Of a DNA stretch of 64,000 bases, positions 38,023-48,734 are shown piece after piece (within the stretch, counting starts at the first letter, position 1; every line of letters begins with the position of its first letter). The DNA comes from Mactromeris polynyma (Eukaryota; Mollusca; Bivalvia; Venerida; Mactridae), in the NCBI GenBank assembly GCA_032209605.1, contig JASFXZ010000001.1:14588256-14652255 (forward strand). Reading direction: 5' to 3'. The notes below the pieces were generated by a model, which was not told the origin of the DNA, searched no databases, and was given only the letters and a program-made list of their open reading frames with translations. The position numbers and the translations under genes were made by a program.

Positions 38023-39073
38023 AATGCTTACAATGAAGGCATTGCAACAGATTGCTGGCAAGCAGTTGATGTCGAATTTCAGTTTACAGTAGACTGATTA
38101 AAATATTCTAGTTCGTTCGTTCTCCAGCTCGGCTTCTTGGGGGACAGTTTTAAATTAAAAGTCTGTAGTCGACGATTGAAAGCTGCGTCTTTATATGACA
38201 TGCTAGTGTCGTTCCTGGTTAACTGCAGCATATATTCTGAGTCCCGCAATAATCAAGAAGAGCATTTAATAAATCTTAATTTTATTATTTGCAAGTGCAT
38301 TTATTTACAAAATAAGTAACTACAGTGTGATTCCAAGACTGGCAATTAATTAGCTGCAACAATCAAATCCTCGTCGAAACATAGCAACGTTATAAGGAAT
38401 AACAAAATCGATACAAATAAGACGGGGCAAGATTCACAAAACAGAACCATCCTAGGCAGATCCACTGGGAATGGGTTTGTTTAAAGGGGACGGGGATCTC
38501 AAATAAAACGAATAAAAACTATCTATATAAAAATATTAAGCATCAAAATAATAACAGGGAAGCAACAGCTCAATCAGCGAGGGGGTAATCAAAACTGCGC
38601 ATGGGTAAGATGTAATCGGGCTCATGTGACCTAAGGGGGGTGATACGACATTGATTTCAGATTACCAAGGGTTACTTGAAATGAGGGGTAGCTTGAACTC
38701 TTGAACATACACCGGTATGAACATGTTAACAGCGAAACAAGTGATATTTGAACGCGAAGTAAAATGGCAAAGTTTACAAATGAAAGTCTACCAACGGAGA
38801 CAATAGTGCTACACACATTAATTCGTATTACATATGCAGAAAAAAATACATAGCAACAAAGACAGCTGACTCATTCCTACAGAGAATCCCAGCCTAGTTT
38901 ATATATTGCTAAATAAACCGTATGGCCCCCGAGTGTCAGCTCTTGAAGTGACGTCTTCCACATACTTTGGGATTGTTTCTGGGAGAGCCAATATAATCAC
39001 ATCTGACTTGATGCCGTTCCTTGGGAAAATAGGTAAGGGAAAATTAAATATAGATCTAGCCCCAATTAATATT
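38023..39073. other. intergenic DNA downstream of the Ras-like gene
   Basis: About 1 kb with no supportable gene; it probably includes the 3' UTR of the minus-strand Ras-like gene nearest 39073. Confidence 0.45.
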
Positions 39074-39342
39074 TTATTTTCTAAACACCGTAGACATCCG
39101 TTTCGCGATCGACTGTCGGAACCGTTTGCTGTTGTCCTCTTTATCAAATGTGATTGTTTTTTCACCCAGTGTCTGTAGAAGGTAAGAGAACACCTGTTTC
39201 ATGCCGTCTCCTCTCTCGGCACTTGCTTCAACATGAATACATTCAAAGTCTATGGTAACCACGCAGTCAGCTACTATGGGATGTATTTTATGTAAGCCCG
39301 TGTCTACTTTGTTCGCTACAACAACAACGGGCATGTCATTTC
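39074..39342 (-). CDS. Ras-like terminal exon with NKVD and EASAE
   Basis: 269 nt, acceptor TTTTTTCCAG. Begins NDMPVVVVANKVDTG, contains the G5-like VEASAERGDG, and ends in a basic tail SKRFRQSIAKRMSTVFRK before TAA. Confidence 0.7.
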
Positions 39343-40918
39343 CTGGAAAAAACATACAACATTTCAAACTCATGGATGAGAAATACAGATCTTCATACGT
39401 TTTAATATATATTTTTCATAAGAAGACCTCAATGGTTAAATAGCTAATAATTAAACATAGATAAAGAAGTTGAGCAGGATATGTCACATACAAAGTCTAC
39501 ACCCAACAGCACAAGGAGACATGTCACATACACAGTCTACACCCCAACAGCACACAAAGTCTACACCCCAACAGCACAAGGAGACATGGAAATATATGTC
39601 TCATACAAAGTCTACACCCCGACAGCACAAGGAGACATGGAAATATATGTCACATACAAAGTCTACACCCCAACAGCACATGGAGACATGGAAATATATG
39701 TCACATACAAAGTCTACACCCCAACAGCACAAGGAGACATGAAAATATATGTCACATACAAAGTCTACACCCCAACAGCACAAGGAGACATGGAAATATA
39801 TGTCACATACAAAGTCTACACCCCAACAGCACAAGGAGACATGGAAATATATGTCTCATACAAAGTCTACACCCCAACAGCACAAGGAGACATGGAAATA
39901 TATGTCACATACAAAGTCTACACCCCAACAGCACAAGGAGACATGGAAATATATGTCTCATACAAAGTCTACACCCCAACAGCACAAGGAGACATGGAAA
40001 TATATGTCACATACAAAGTCTACACCCCAACAGCACAAGGAGACATGGAAATATATGTCACATACAAAGTCTACACCCCAACAGCACAAGGAGACATGGA
40101 AATATATGTCACATACAAAGTCTACACACCAACAGCACAAGGAGACATGGAAATATATGTCACATACAAAGTCTACACCCCAACAGCACAAGGAGACATG
40201 GAAATATATGTCACATACAAAGTCTACACCCCAACAGCACAAGGAGACATGGAAATATATGTCACATACAAAGTCTACACCCCAACAGCACAAGGAGACA
40301 TGGAAATATATATGTATCAGTAAACAAATACCAAGGCAAAAGGGTCATTACACAAAAATAAATGGTGGATGAAAATTAAAGTACCCCCTTGAAACGGTCA
40401 GTGGCAAACACACCACTGGGGTTTTAAAAACCTTAGTTTAAGTAAGCATACAACCTCATACGATTTCCATACCACAACGTGTGTTTTTTATCATCGAACA
40501 ATCAAGGTTTTATTGGCAGCAAACAGCAACATTAATGCGATATCTAAGACTTGAAAATTGGTAAATTGGTATGCCGTCGTATATTTTAAGTGCTTTACCT
40601 TTGATGGCAGCTATTTCAGTTAGAAGCATTGTTATGTAGTCAAACGACTCTATATCGTCCACAGTGTATATAAGCACGATGGCGTCTGCATTGTGAATGG
40701 CTTTGCTTCTGAAGCTTTTAAAGTAGAAATCGCAAGCTTCAGTAAACTCAGTGGAAGCCACCAACTGCTTTATTGAATCATATTTTCTCGTCGGCAGTCG
40801 TCTGCTTATATCCTGCAGCTGTTCTACCACTGCCGTCTTGCCAACACCCAGTAGGCCCATCACCAGCACTTGCTTATTCTTGCATAAGCCATTGTTGGTG
40901 TTCCCGATGTCCAGGGGA
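39074..40918 (-). CDS. Ras-like small GTPase, kappaB-Ras-like, two visible exons
   Basis: Minus-strand coding join: 40918-40599 then 39342-39074 (TAA). Acceptor ATTATTCAG precedes 40918, so a further 5' exon with the start is expected beyond. The phase at the internal junction (G|GA) is exact, giving about 195 visible residues, the length of a Ras-family protein. G1/P-loop GLLGVGKT, hydrophobic strand ADAIVLIYTVDDIESF, G4 ANKVD and G5 VEASAE are present. The exon 1 part resembles kappaB-Ras (GLASVGKTAILEQL; ADGFVLVYSVDSLESF), which in other animals restrains NF-kappaB by binding IkappaB. Oddities: the stretch between P-loop and G3 is about 20 residues short, DxxG is replaced by YDSIKQL, and the C-terminus is basic with no CaaX box. 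It could be a divergent functional GTPase or a relic. Confidence 0.7.
39470..40318 (+). repeat. 51-bp minisatellite in the Ras-like intron
   Basis: About 16 units of ACATGGAAATATATGTCACA, TACAAAGTCTACACCCCAAC, AGCACAAGGAG. The unit is 17 codons, so open frames of up to 280 codons arise on the + strand and 111 on the - strand. It lies wholly inside the intron of the minus-strand gene; I do not call a protein. Confidence 0.93.
40599..40918 (-). CDS. Ras-like exon with P-loop
   Basis: 320 nt, acceptor ATTATTCAG, donor GTAAAG. Carries GLLGVGKT and the ADAIVLIYTVDD strand, ending EIAAIK with a split Gly codon. Confidence 0.7.
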
Positions 40919-42150
40919 CTGAATAATACAATGATATATATATACAAAATAACTCGCCTTGTTCATTATGTTAAGTCTGCATTTTACTTGAAGTATTGTA
41001 AACTGCATGACAAACTTCAGAGCATGGTATTCGCTTAGTGTAACATTAATTGCATTAAGAGTTATTAAGCCGAGTATATACACGATATCATCGGTAACCA
41101 CATTTACAAACGATTTTAACATATTTCTACGAATCGTAAGGAAACATTCTAATAAAAATCCTCTCGGACTCGAGTCGTCTCCGAGATAAATGTCTACAAG
41201 TACATATCAACGAAATATTAATTATTTCTTTAGAAACTAGGTAGGACAAATGATATTTTCGTGTTTCCATCCCCTTTTTATGAGAAAAAGTGAAATTAAA
41301 ATAAATCTTACGTTTTTTCATTTGACAAAGAGGGGAGAAGGTAAAACATTGTTTCAAAGTAACTTGAATTATATTTTATATGTGTATATGGTAGTTTGCT
41401 CCACTGCAATACCCCGTGCTTAATTTAAAAGTAAAAAATCATCACACAAAAATCTCACTAACTTGATAAACGATAGAAGAAAACATGAAAGGCAATGAAT
41501 ATTCATTTATTGATACAAACTGATACAATATTCAGTCAGAATTTATAAAAAAAGTTATGAGATAATTACTGTAGTTCTGCCGATATCATCTTTCTGTATG
41601 TCTATTCTTCTACACTGACTGTTCTTCTTTTCACGCACGATTCCAATTTCACTAGAAAGTTCCTGTGTAATTGTTCAGCGTAGACAACTGTCACTTCGTA
41701 ACCTGGACATCAGAATGTTGAAAACTGTCTGCATTTATATATATACCAATCTCTTGTTAACAAATTGAAAAATCACAGTTTGCAGTTTCTAGAGTCAATA
41801 TCAGTACGGTACAGCAGCCTTGTGTTAATGAAAGCACATTATCAAGAAGCAGAACACGATACAGTCAACAAATGTTCAACACATCTCCCCGAACGTGAAC
41901 GAACGTGAAATGAGGGGATTCTCATAAAGTGCTTCCCAATCAGGAAAAATATACTAAACACGTACAATAAGAAACTTCCGCTTAGTTTGTTTGAACAAAG
42001 CTGGATGAAAACAAATCGGGGGAAGCATAATATATATGCGTTTAAAGAGTGTTCCACGATGTATCGTTTGGTGCAAAAATGATGGCCAATGGTTAACAGA
42101 AAATGGGGGAATTTGACCAAGTGAGGTAGGGGTTAAAACAAAAATAACAC
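40919..42150. other. upstream region of the Ras-like gene
   Basis: AT-rich. The missing first exon of the Ras-like gene should lie here or further right, but no start with a fitting donor can be picked out safely. Confidence 0.4.
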
Positions 42151-43159
42151 TTAATAACGGGTATGACCACCTCTCGAGTTGAACACTGCAGTGCATCGCC
42201 GGCGCATAGAATTGACTACGGTGTTGATTTCTGCCTGTGGTATACTGTTCCATTCCTGAATGAGCGCTTGACGAAGTTCGTTGACGTTAGCAGGTGGGTT
42301 GGGACGACGCCTCACTCGTCTGTCCAGAATATCCCAGACGTGCTTGATTGGGTTGAGATCAGGACTTTTAGCGAGCCAGGCATCAATGAAATCAATGTTA
42401 TTTGTTATAAGAAAATTTACAGTGTCTCTAGCTGTATGTGATGTGACATTAGCACGCTGAAAATCGAGATGTTGGCGTTGTTATGGAACAGAGGAATGAC
42501 GTGATGAGCGAGAATGGCATCGCGGTAACGTTGAGCATTTAAATTGCCAATAATGACGACTAGTGGTGAACGATAACCATGGACAATGGCTGCCCAAACC
42601 ATGACAGAACCCCACCCCCGAAACGATCTCGTTCAAGAACACAACAGTCAGCATAGCGTTCATTTCTTCTACGGTAGACGCGCACCCTGCCATCACCACG
42701 ATATTAACAAAATATGGATTCATCCGAAACAAGAACGGTATTCCAGCGTCGTCGTGTCCAACGAGTATGTACACGTGCCCAATTAAGACGATTTACACGA
42801 TGAAGTTGCGTTAAAACGCATCCGACGTAAAGACGTCGTCCGTGTAAACCGTTCTCCCGCAGACGATTACGATTTCGGTTATTATGAAGCCCAGGTGTGT
42901 TAGCAGCAGTAGCAGTGGCAGTTTGGAACCGATTGCGCAAATGCGTGTTCATGATATAGCGGTCTTAACCACGCGTTGTAACACGCGGACGTCCACGACG
43001 TGGCACGTCGTCGGTGTGTTCTGTCGTTCTAAATCGAGCGCGAAGATTTCGTATCGCTCGACTAGAACTCCCAACGTGCCTTGCAATGACTTATGTCGAC
43101 ATGCAGGCATCAAGCATGCCAATCGCACGTTCACGTAAATTATTGGGTATTCTTGGCAT
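42151..43159 (-). pseudogene. Tc1-like transposase, degenerate
   Basis: Minus strand from MPRIPNNLRERAIGML at 43159 to GGHTRY-TAA at 42151, close to a full-length Tc1 transposase (about 340 residues). Readable blocks in several frames: a DNA-binding region, LVSDES (first catalytic Asp), VMVWAAI, GNLNAQRYRD, and SPDLNPIKHVWDILD. Frameshifts and stops interrupt it (an early TAA near 43100 and shifts near 42950, 42770, 42600 and 42430). The catalytic Glu of the LNPIEH motif is Lys. No clean terminal inverted repeats were found. Confidence 0.85.
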
Positions 43160-44187
43160 TACAATATAAAAATGTTTTGTTTCTTCCAAATTTTGAAGCG
43201 TTTTCAGTCACTTGAAAACAATGTCAGTAAAACAAATTGACCGAATACCACACGGGACATGTTGAACAATTCATGCACGTTGTTGACGATTAACAGTGCA
43301 AACATAATCGCTAAAATACATGAATCCTGATAACACAGGTCAATGCTAATATTACCTATCGACTTTCTTTACACAATGATTTCTTTAACACAACAAACAT
43401 TATGGGCCCGTTTTATCAACGTTCTTACGCACGAAATTTTCTTAAGATTTTCTTACGACGTTCTTACGATCGCAAGAGCGTTTTATCAATATGTTCGTAC
43501 GCATGCAGACGCTAAGAATCCGTAAGTTTAACGAAAATGCTACGAATGGTTATAGGCATTCGTAACGTTCGTAACAAAAATGATATTAATAGTTCACATT
43601 AATCAACAACTGTTAAGAACTTTTTAATCATGTCATCTACTTCATGTCACATGAAATTGTCTGGCATTGCTGAAAAAATGAAAATAAATAAATACATTAA
43701 TTAGTATATATTGTTATCTTATAAAGATTATTCCATACATACTAGCTGATACAGTAGTCAATCGAAGTTATAATCAGTCACAAAGTAAAACTTCTGACAA
43801 TCAAAAGGTAATTTGAAGATGGAATAAGAATAGAATGTATGTTGAATTGCACATGGAATATAAATGTATGGTTTACATTTAAAGAACAGTATCAACTATA
43901 AAGGATATTTTCCATCCATTAATTCCCCTCCCCTCAATATTTGTTTTGTTAGTATATATGTTGTTGTAAGTGTTACACATGTTTATCATAATTTCATTGC
44001 GGATTATACAATTGTTTTAAAAATCACCGGTATATTCATGCGTCCAAACAGGAAAAACGTTTTCCTTACTTTGCACGTGCGCAGCAACATTGGTTTCACT
44101 TACAGGTTTTACACTGACAAGTAATCATTTGCTGCTCAGCACAGATAAAAATATTGAATTTGTTTTAAAAATCAATTGCATTTAGTG
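43160..44187. other. spacer between the two Tc1 relics, with a CGTTCTTACG-rich repeat
   Basis: At about 43399-43580 the motifs CGTTTTATCAA and GTTCTTACG recur several times; the composition differs from the flanks and it is probably part of a dispersed element. The rest is AT-rich. Confidence 0.35.
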
Positions 44188-45163
44188 ATGCCACGTCTTT
44201 CTGAAGATCAGAGAAACCAGGCTATTGGTATACTCCGGGCGGGGTCAATGGTAAATAACGTAGCGCGTCATTTTGGCTGCTCCAGACAGACTATTCATAA
44301 TCTTGCGAACCGGTACAACACTACTGGATCTGTCAGAGATCGTGCAAGACCCGGTCGCGTACGTGCTGCAACGTTACATACTGATCGTGTTATCACATTG
44401 ACTCACCTACGTGATCGTTTTTTACCAGCAACCATTACTGCTCGGCGTTACGGGGTTCATGCACAGACGATCATAAACCGTTTGAGACAGAACCGTGTTC
44501 CTATTCGTGCTCGTCGTCCATATACTGGACAGATTTTGACAGCTCGTCACCGAGCTGCTGTTACGGGCACGACGTCATTTGCATTTCACGCGCAACCAGT
44601 GGCAATCGATACTTTTTAGCGACGAGTCACGGTTTACTGTCAGCCATGCAGATGGCAGAATACGCATCTATCGCCGTAGAAATGAAAGACTTGCATATTT
44701 TTGTATTCAGGAGAGAGACAGATTTGGTGGTGGCAGTATTATGGTCTGGGGTGGGATAATGGGGAATCTGAAAACTCATCTGGTCATTATCCAAGGAAAT
44801 CTCAATACTCAAGGTTATATCAATGTTTTAAACAATAAAATGATACCATTCATGCAAATAACGGACCTGGCACTTTCCAGCATGACACGCCTCACAAGGC
44901 GCGTATAACTACACAATTCCATGCTCAAAATAATGTTAACGTCTTGCATTGGCCCGCTGTATCCCCAGACTTTAACCCAATAGAACACATATGGGACGAA
45001 TTGGGTCGGAGAGCATCAAATTGATACCATAAATGACCTCCGAAATGCACTTGTTTTAGAATGGCAACGTATTCCAAACGCGGTCATACAACGTTACGTA
45101 AACTCAATGAGGCGATGTATTCTCCAATGCATTCGTAAAAATGGCGGTCACACTGGTTACTGA
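44188..45163 (+). pseudogene. Tc1-like transposase, frameshifted but recognisable
   Basis: From ATG 44188 (MPRLSEDQRNQAIGIL) to TGA 45161-45163 (GGHTGY). An N-terminal helix-turn-helix (NVARHFGCSRQTIHNL) is intact. The catalytic triad is visible: LFSDESRF, FQHDTPHK and FNPIEHIWDELG. The frame shifts near 44570, near 44870 and near 45020, so no single protein is made. It is less decayed than the relic on the left; the two point away from each other. Confidence 0.87.
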
Positions 45164-45431
45164 TGCTTCTAATAAAATCACACAGTCAGTACTTTCTTTT
45201 CTCCAAATGTTGTGTGATAATTTACATTTTTCTTTCGACCCTATCCACTTAATTGTTCATAAAAAATATGCATTGTCTGATTTTTTCCCAGTAAATTATA
45301 TAAACACATTTGATATTGCATTGAAGCTTCAATGAATAAAGAAATTAACCCCGAATATACATTTATCAACACAATATATACTTTTGAAATCGATGTAAAG
45401 TTTTCATTTTGGGTCAGTGTAGTTGTAGTTG

Positions 45432-45599
45432 TGGTCTGTCGGGCCATTCCTTGTGCCTCTGTTCCTTATCATGTGTACCCTTTGACCTCCTTATGCCTTG
45501 TATTTTGTGGATTGTTGTTTTCCCGGAGGTCTGCGTGGGGAGGCACCGTCTTGTGTATGTGGCGTTCCCTGTAGCTACGTATTCTCTCTCTCTTATGTC
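45432..45599 (+). repeat. second copy of the 37854 dispersed repeat
   Basis: Shares CTTGTGCCTCTGTTCCTTA, the GTTGTTTTCCCGGAGGTCTG block and CTACGTATTCTC with 37854-38022, same orientation and similar length. No tRNA-like head is seen in front of this copy. Confidence 0.6.
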
Positions 45600-46464
45600 A
45601 TAATTTTAAACTGTTAAGACACGAAAATCATGACAGACTAATTATGAAATCTTATAAATCATTAGATTTACAGTGGTTGTGACATAAAGCAGCATTTCAC
45701 ATTTTCCTTAAACGGGTCCATTGTGTTCAAATCGGAAGTTTTTTTTCTTGTTCAGTACATTGTAAAAGTTAATACAATGTATATTTAGATTTTTAATACC
45801 GGCTCGGGAAACAAAACGTCTTTTAGATGGTTCTAGAATACTTTCTTGACAAGCTAGAACAATCTTGACAGTTGTTACCTACTTAGGCATAGAATAAAAT
45901 TATGTTTTCACGGTTGAGATTTTTAAATATTTGTTTAAATTTTCTAAAATTTATTTTGGTAGTAAAGTCGCAACATAGTTAATGTGAGAAACTCAGGTAC
46001 GAGTTCTCCCACAGAAAGAGGGACTATATTATTTTGCTCAAGTCGGCCTGTTTTCCGACTCTGGTCGCCCGTACATGGTCTCCCGGTTTTTGGGGGTCAC
46101 TAGGTTACTGAACGGGCTTGGATAAATAACTACAGAACCATCGGACTGACAGTAGTTTCCTGTGATACGTTGGTGATCTGTATTTTAAGGTAGTGTTCAA
46201 ATGATCGGCTATGACCCTTTTTGAAGAAGGTAATAGCTTTACACAGGCAGGCTGGTCAGTTCTTACCATTTTATGAATCATCAATACATCATTCGTAAAA
46301 AACATTCTTCTTCATTCTTTACAAACAGCTCCTGGACCAGTGGTGTTTATTTTATTCTATTATTAGTCATATCTGACGTTTGCAAAACGATATCAATAAA
46401 GGTCCATCGCGAAATAATTAGAATCTGCTAGGTCATCGCCCTTGCAGGCATAATATGAAAATGG
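45600..46464. other. intergenic DNA
   Basis: Nothing supportable beyond AT-rich spacer. Confidence 0.45.
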
Positions 46465-46960
46465 TTATTGTGTCCCCCTTTGAAGAAGAGAGGGCATATT
46501 GGTTTGCACAGGTCAGTCGGTCGGTATGTCGGTCGGTCCGTAACCTTTTCGTTTCCGATCAATAACTCAAGAATCCCTTGACCTATCATACTCAAACTTG
46601 GTCCATACATTTATCTTGGATAGCAGAGGAACCCTATTGATTTTGGGGTCACGGGTAGTTATAAGGTCAAGGTCACAGGGGTCAATTGTTCTCAAACCGT
46701 TTCCGATCAATAACTCCAGAACCCCTTGACCTATCATCCTCAGTCCACACATTCATCTTGGGTAGCAGGGGAAACCTATTTATTTGGGGTCACGGGCAAA
46801 AGGTCACATGGATCAATTGTACATAACCGTTATAGTTCAATAACTCGAGAATCCCTCGACTTATCACCATCAAACTTAGTCCACACATTCAGTTTTGGTA
46901 GCTGAGGAACCCCAATGTATTTGGGATCAAAGGGTCAAGGTCAATTGTATTTAAAACACC
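46465..46960 (+). repeat. dispersed repeat with ~130-bp internal units
   Basis: Starts near TGTCCCCCTTTGAAGAAG and contains about three diverged units with CGATCAATAACTC, CCCTTGACCTATCAT and TTGGGGTCACGGG. A (GGTCGGTC)-type run lies near 46508. I recognise this arrangement as a common bivalve interspersed repeat. Confidence 0.55.
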
Positions 46961-47040
46961 TCCCATTAATTGGAATGTTTAGTATGACAAAATTGTACAT
47001 GACTATATCTATATAAATTTAAGGTCAGGTCATCACATAC

Positions 47041-47116
47041 CGAGGGCTCAGCGCAACAATGTCGTAACTCCTTTTAATTGATATAGGAGTTACGACATTG
47101 TTGCGTTGAGCCCTCG
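47041..47116. repeat. 31-bp inverted repeat with 14-bp loop
   Basis: Arms 47041-47071 and 47086-47116 are exact inverse complements except one position, which would form a G-T wobble in RNA. The arm starts CGAGGGCTCAGCGC. It could be a tiny foldback element or a hairpin RNA locus. Confidence 0.8.
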
Positions 47117-47948
47117 ATACCCGAGATGAGCTCTTTCATTACCTACAGTTAATGAACAACCTGATGTTTCTGTTACTGTTTCCAATATGGCACTTACCAA
47201 ACTATACATCCACGTAACCCTTTTTTAACCATGTTTACCACAAAACATTTCCAGCACGTATATTTGTGCAGCATACTTTGAACTTGCTTATGCAATTGTA
47301 CAAAATATAACTCTGACAAAAAAACATGAGGGGGCATAATGTTATACAAACATCTCTCGTTAGTAATTATTTGGTCATTACATATTGTTTTCGTTCTTGC
47401 ATTTCTTATGTTAATAATCTTTTGTTTAGAAGTTAAATTGCCAGGAAACATCAAATTAGATGTTTTGACATCTGCGATATCACGGTTTTCACAAAGCCAA
47501 TGCTGTTGTGTTGTGTTGTCACAATGGTACCATCCAGAGAAAACAAGAGGGTCGTTACTCAACGTTTTGATGCCCATTGGAGCACTATAATTATTGTAAC
47601 TAAGGCGCCCAACACACTGGCAACCATTGAAACAAAATACAGACAACCGCAAATGATGTCACGTCAACATGATACCCATATCCAACAGACACATCTTGGC
47701 AACCGCTTCCATGTAGAAACTTATAAAGAAGCAATGCTGTACTCTTGATTAAGGGGATAGCCCTGCCATGAGTTTTGACAAGATTTTATCAATATGTACA
47801 CATTTATGGGTTAACTCTATACACTGTATAGTAAAGTTGTACATGTAGAATGATGTTTGATAATGTTTTACATTCTGGTAAATGCGCACAAAATTCTGTA
47901 TTTTTTAATATCAAAAAGTATTTTTGGAAAGGAGAGGAAGTATACAAG
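47117..47948. other. spacer containing an unexplained 152-codon minus-strand frame
   Basis: The minus-strand frame 47194-47652 is open for 152 codons and is Cys/Asn-rich. No family is recognisable, no splice context stands out, and overlapping plus-strand frames are also open, so I leave it as a possible chance frame. Confidence 0.3.
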
Positions 47949-47954
47949 CTTATG
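47949..47954. repeat. left 6-bp target duplication (CTTATG)
   Basis: CTTATG directly abuts the left end of the inverted-repeat element and recurs at 51726-51731 directly after its right end. Confidence 0.75.
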
Positions 47955-48171
47955 TATGGTGGCATATTACTGCCACCAGTTAGCATGATAGCGTTCGCGA
48001 ATAAATTCGTGTTAACCACTTAATTATTACGATAATTATCTAGCTATCTAGTTAATATTCGTGATAAATATTCGGCAAGATAAATATCATACAACTAGAA
48101 ACAGGCTTGAAAGTGCCCATAACTGCCACCTCTTACATTTGTATGATGTATTACACTAGATTTAAGTGGCA

Positions 48172-48640
48172 ACACGAATCTTATCTAGTTGACTACTTAT
48201 TATGTTACTTAATAACTCAAATTCGCGAATTTCACTTAAGATTCGTGTTACCACTTATTTATAAATGCGTTTTTGACTTCTACATGTAAGTGGTAACACG
48301 AATCTTATCTAGTTGACCACTTATTATGTTACTTAATAACTCAAATTCGCGAATTTCACTTAAGATTCGTGTTACCACTTATTCATTTTTGGCTTCTACA
48401 TGTAAGTGGAAACACGAATCTTATCTAGTTGACTACTTATTATGTTACTTAATAACTCAAATTCGCGAATTTCACTTAAGATTCGTGTTACCACTTATTC
48501 ATTTTTGGCTTCTACATGTAAGTGGTAACACGAATCTTATCTAGTTGACTACTTATTATGTTACTTAATAACTCAAATTCGCGAATTTCACTTAAGATTC
48601 GTGTTACCACTTACATCTAGAAGCCAAAAATTAATAAGTG
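48172..48640 (+). repeat. 116-bp tandem subrepeats of the foldback element
   Basis: TACATGTAAGTGG recurs at 48281, 48397 and 48513, i.e. exactly every 116 bases. Each unit begins TAAGTGGTAACACGAATC and ends with its inverse complement, so every unit can fold on itself. Confidence 0.85.
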
Positions 48641-48734
48641 GTAACACGAATCTTAAGTGAAATTCGGGAATTTGAGTTACTAAGTAACATAATAAGTGGT
48701 CAACTAGATAAGATTCGTGTTACCACTTAAATCT

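Noticed and set aside
39481..40323. 280-codon open frame in the 51-bp array
   Set aside because: Periodic product of a minisatellite lying in the intron of the Ras-like gene on the opposite strand.
42000..43350. Terminal inverted repeats for the left Tc1 relic
   Set aside because: AATTTGACC-like motifs flank both sides but in direct, not inverted, orientation; no convincing ends.
47194..47652. 152-codon minus-strand open frame
   Set aside because: No recognisable domain or splice context, and plus-strand frames overlap it; not enough to call a gene.
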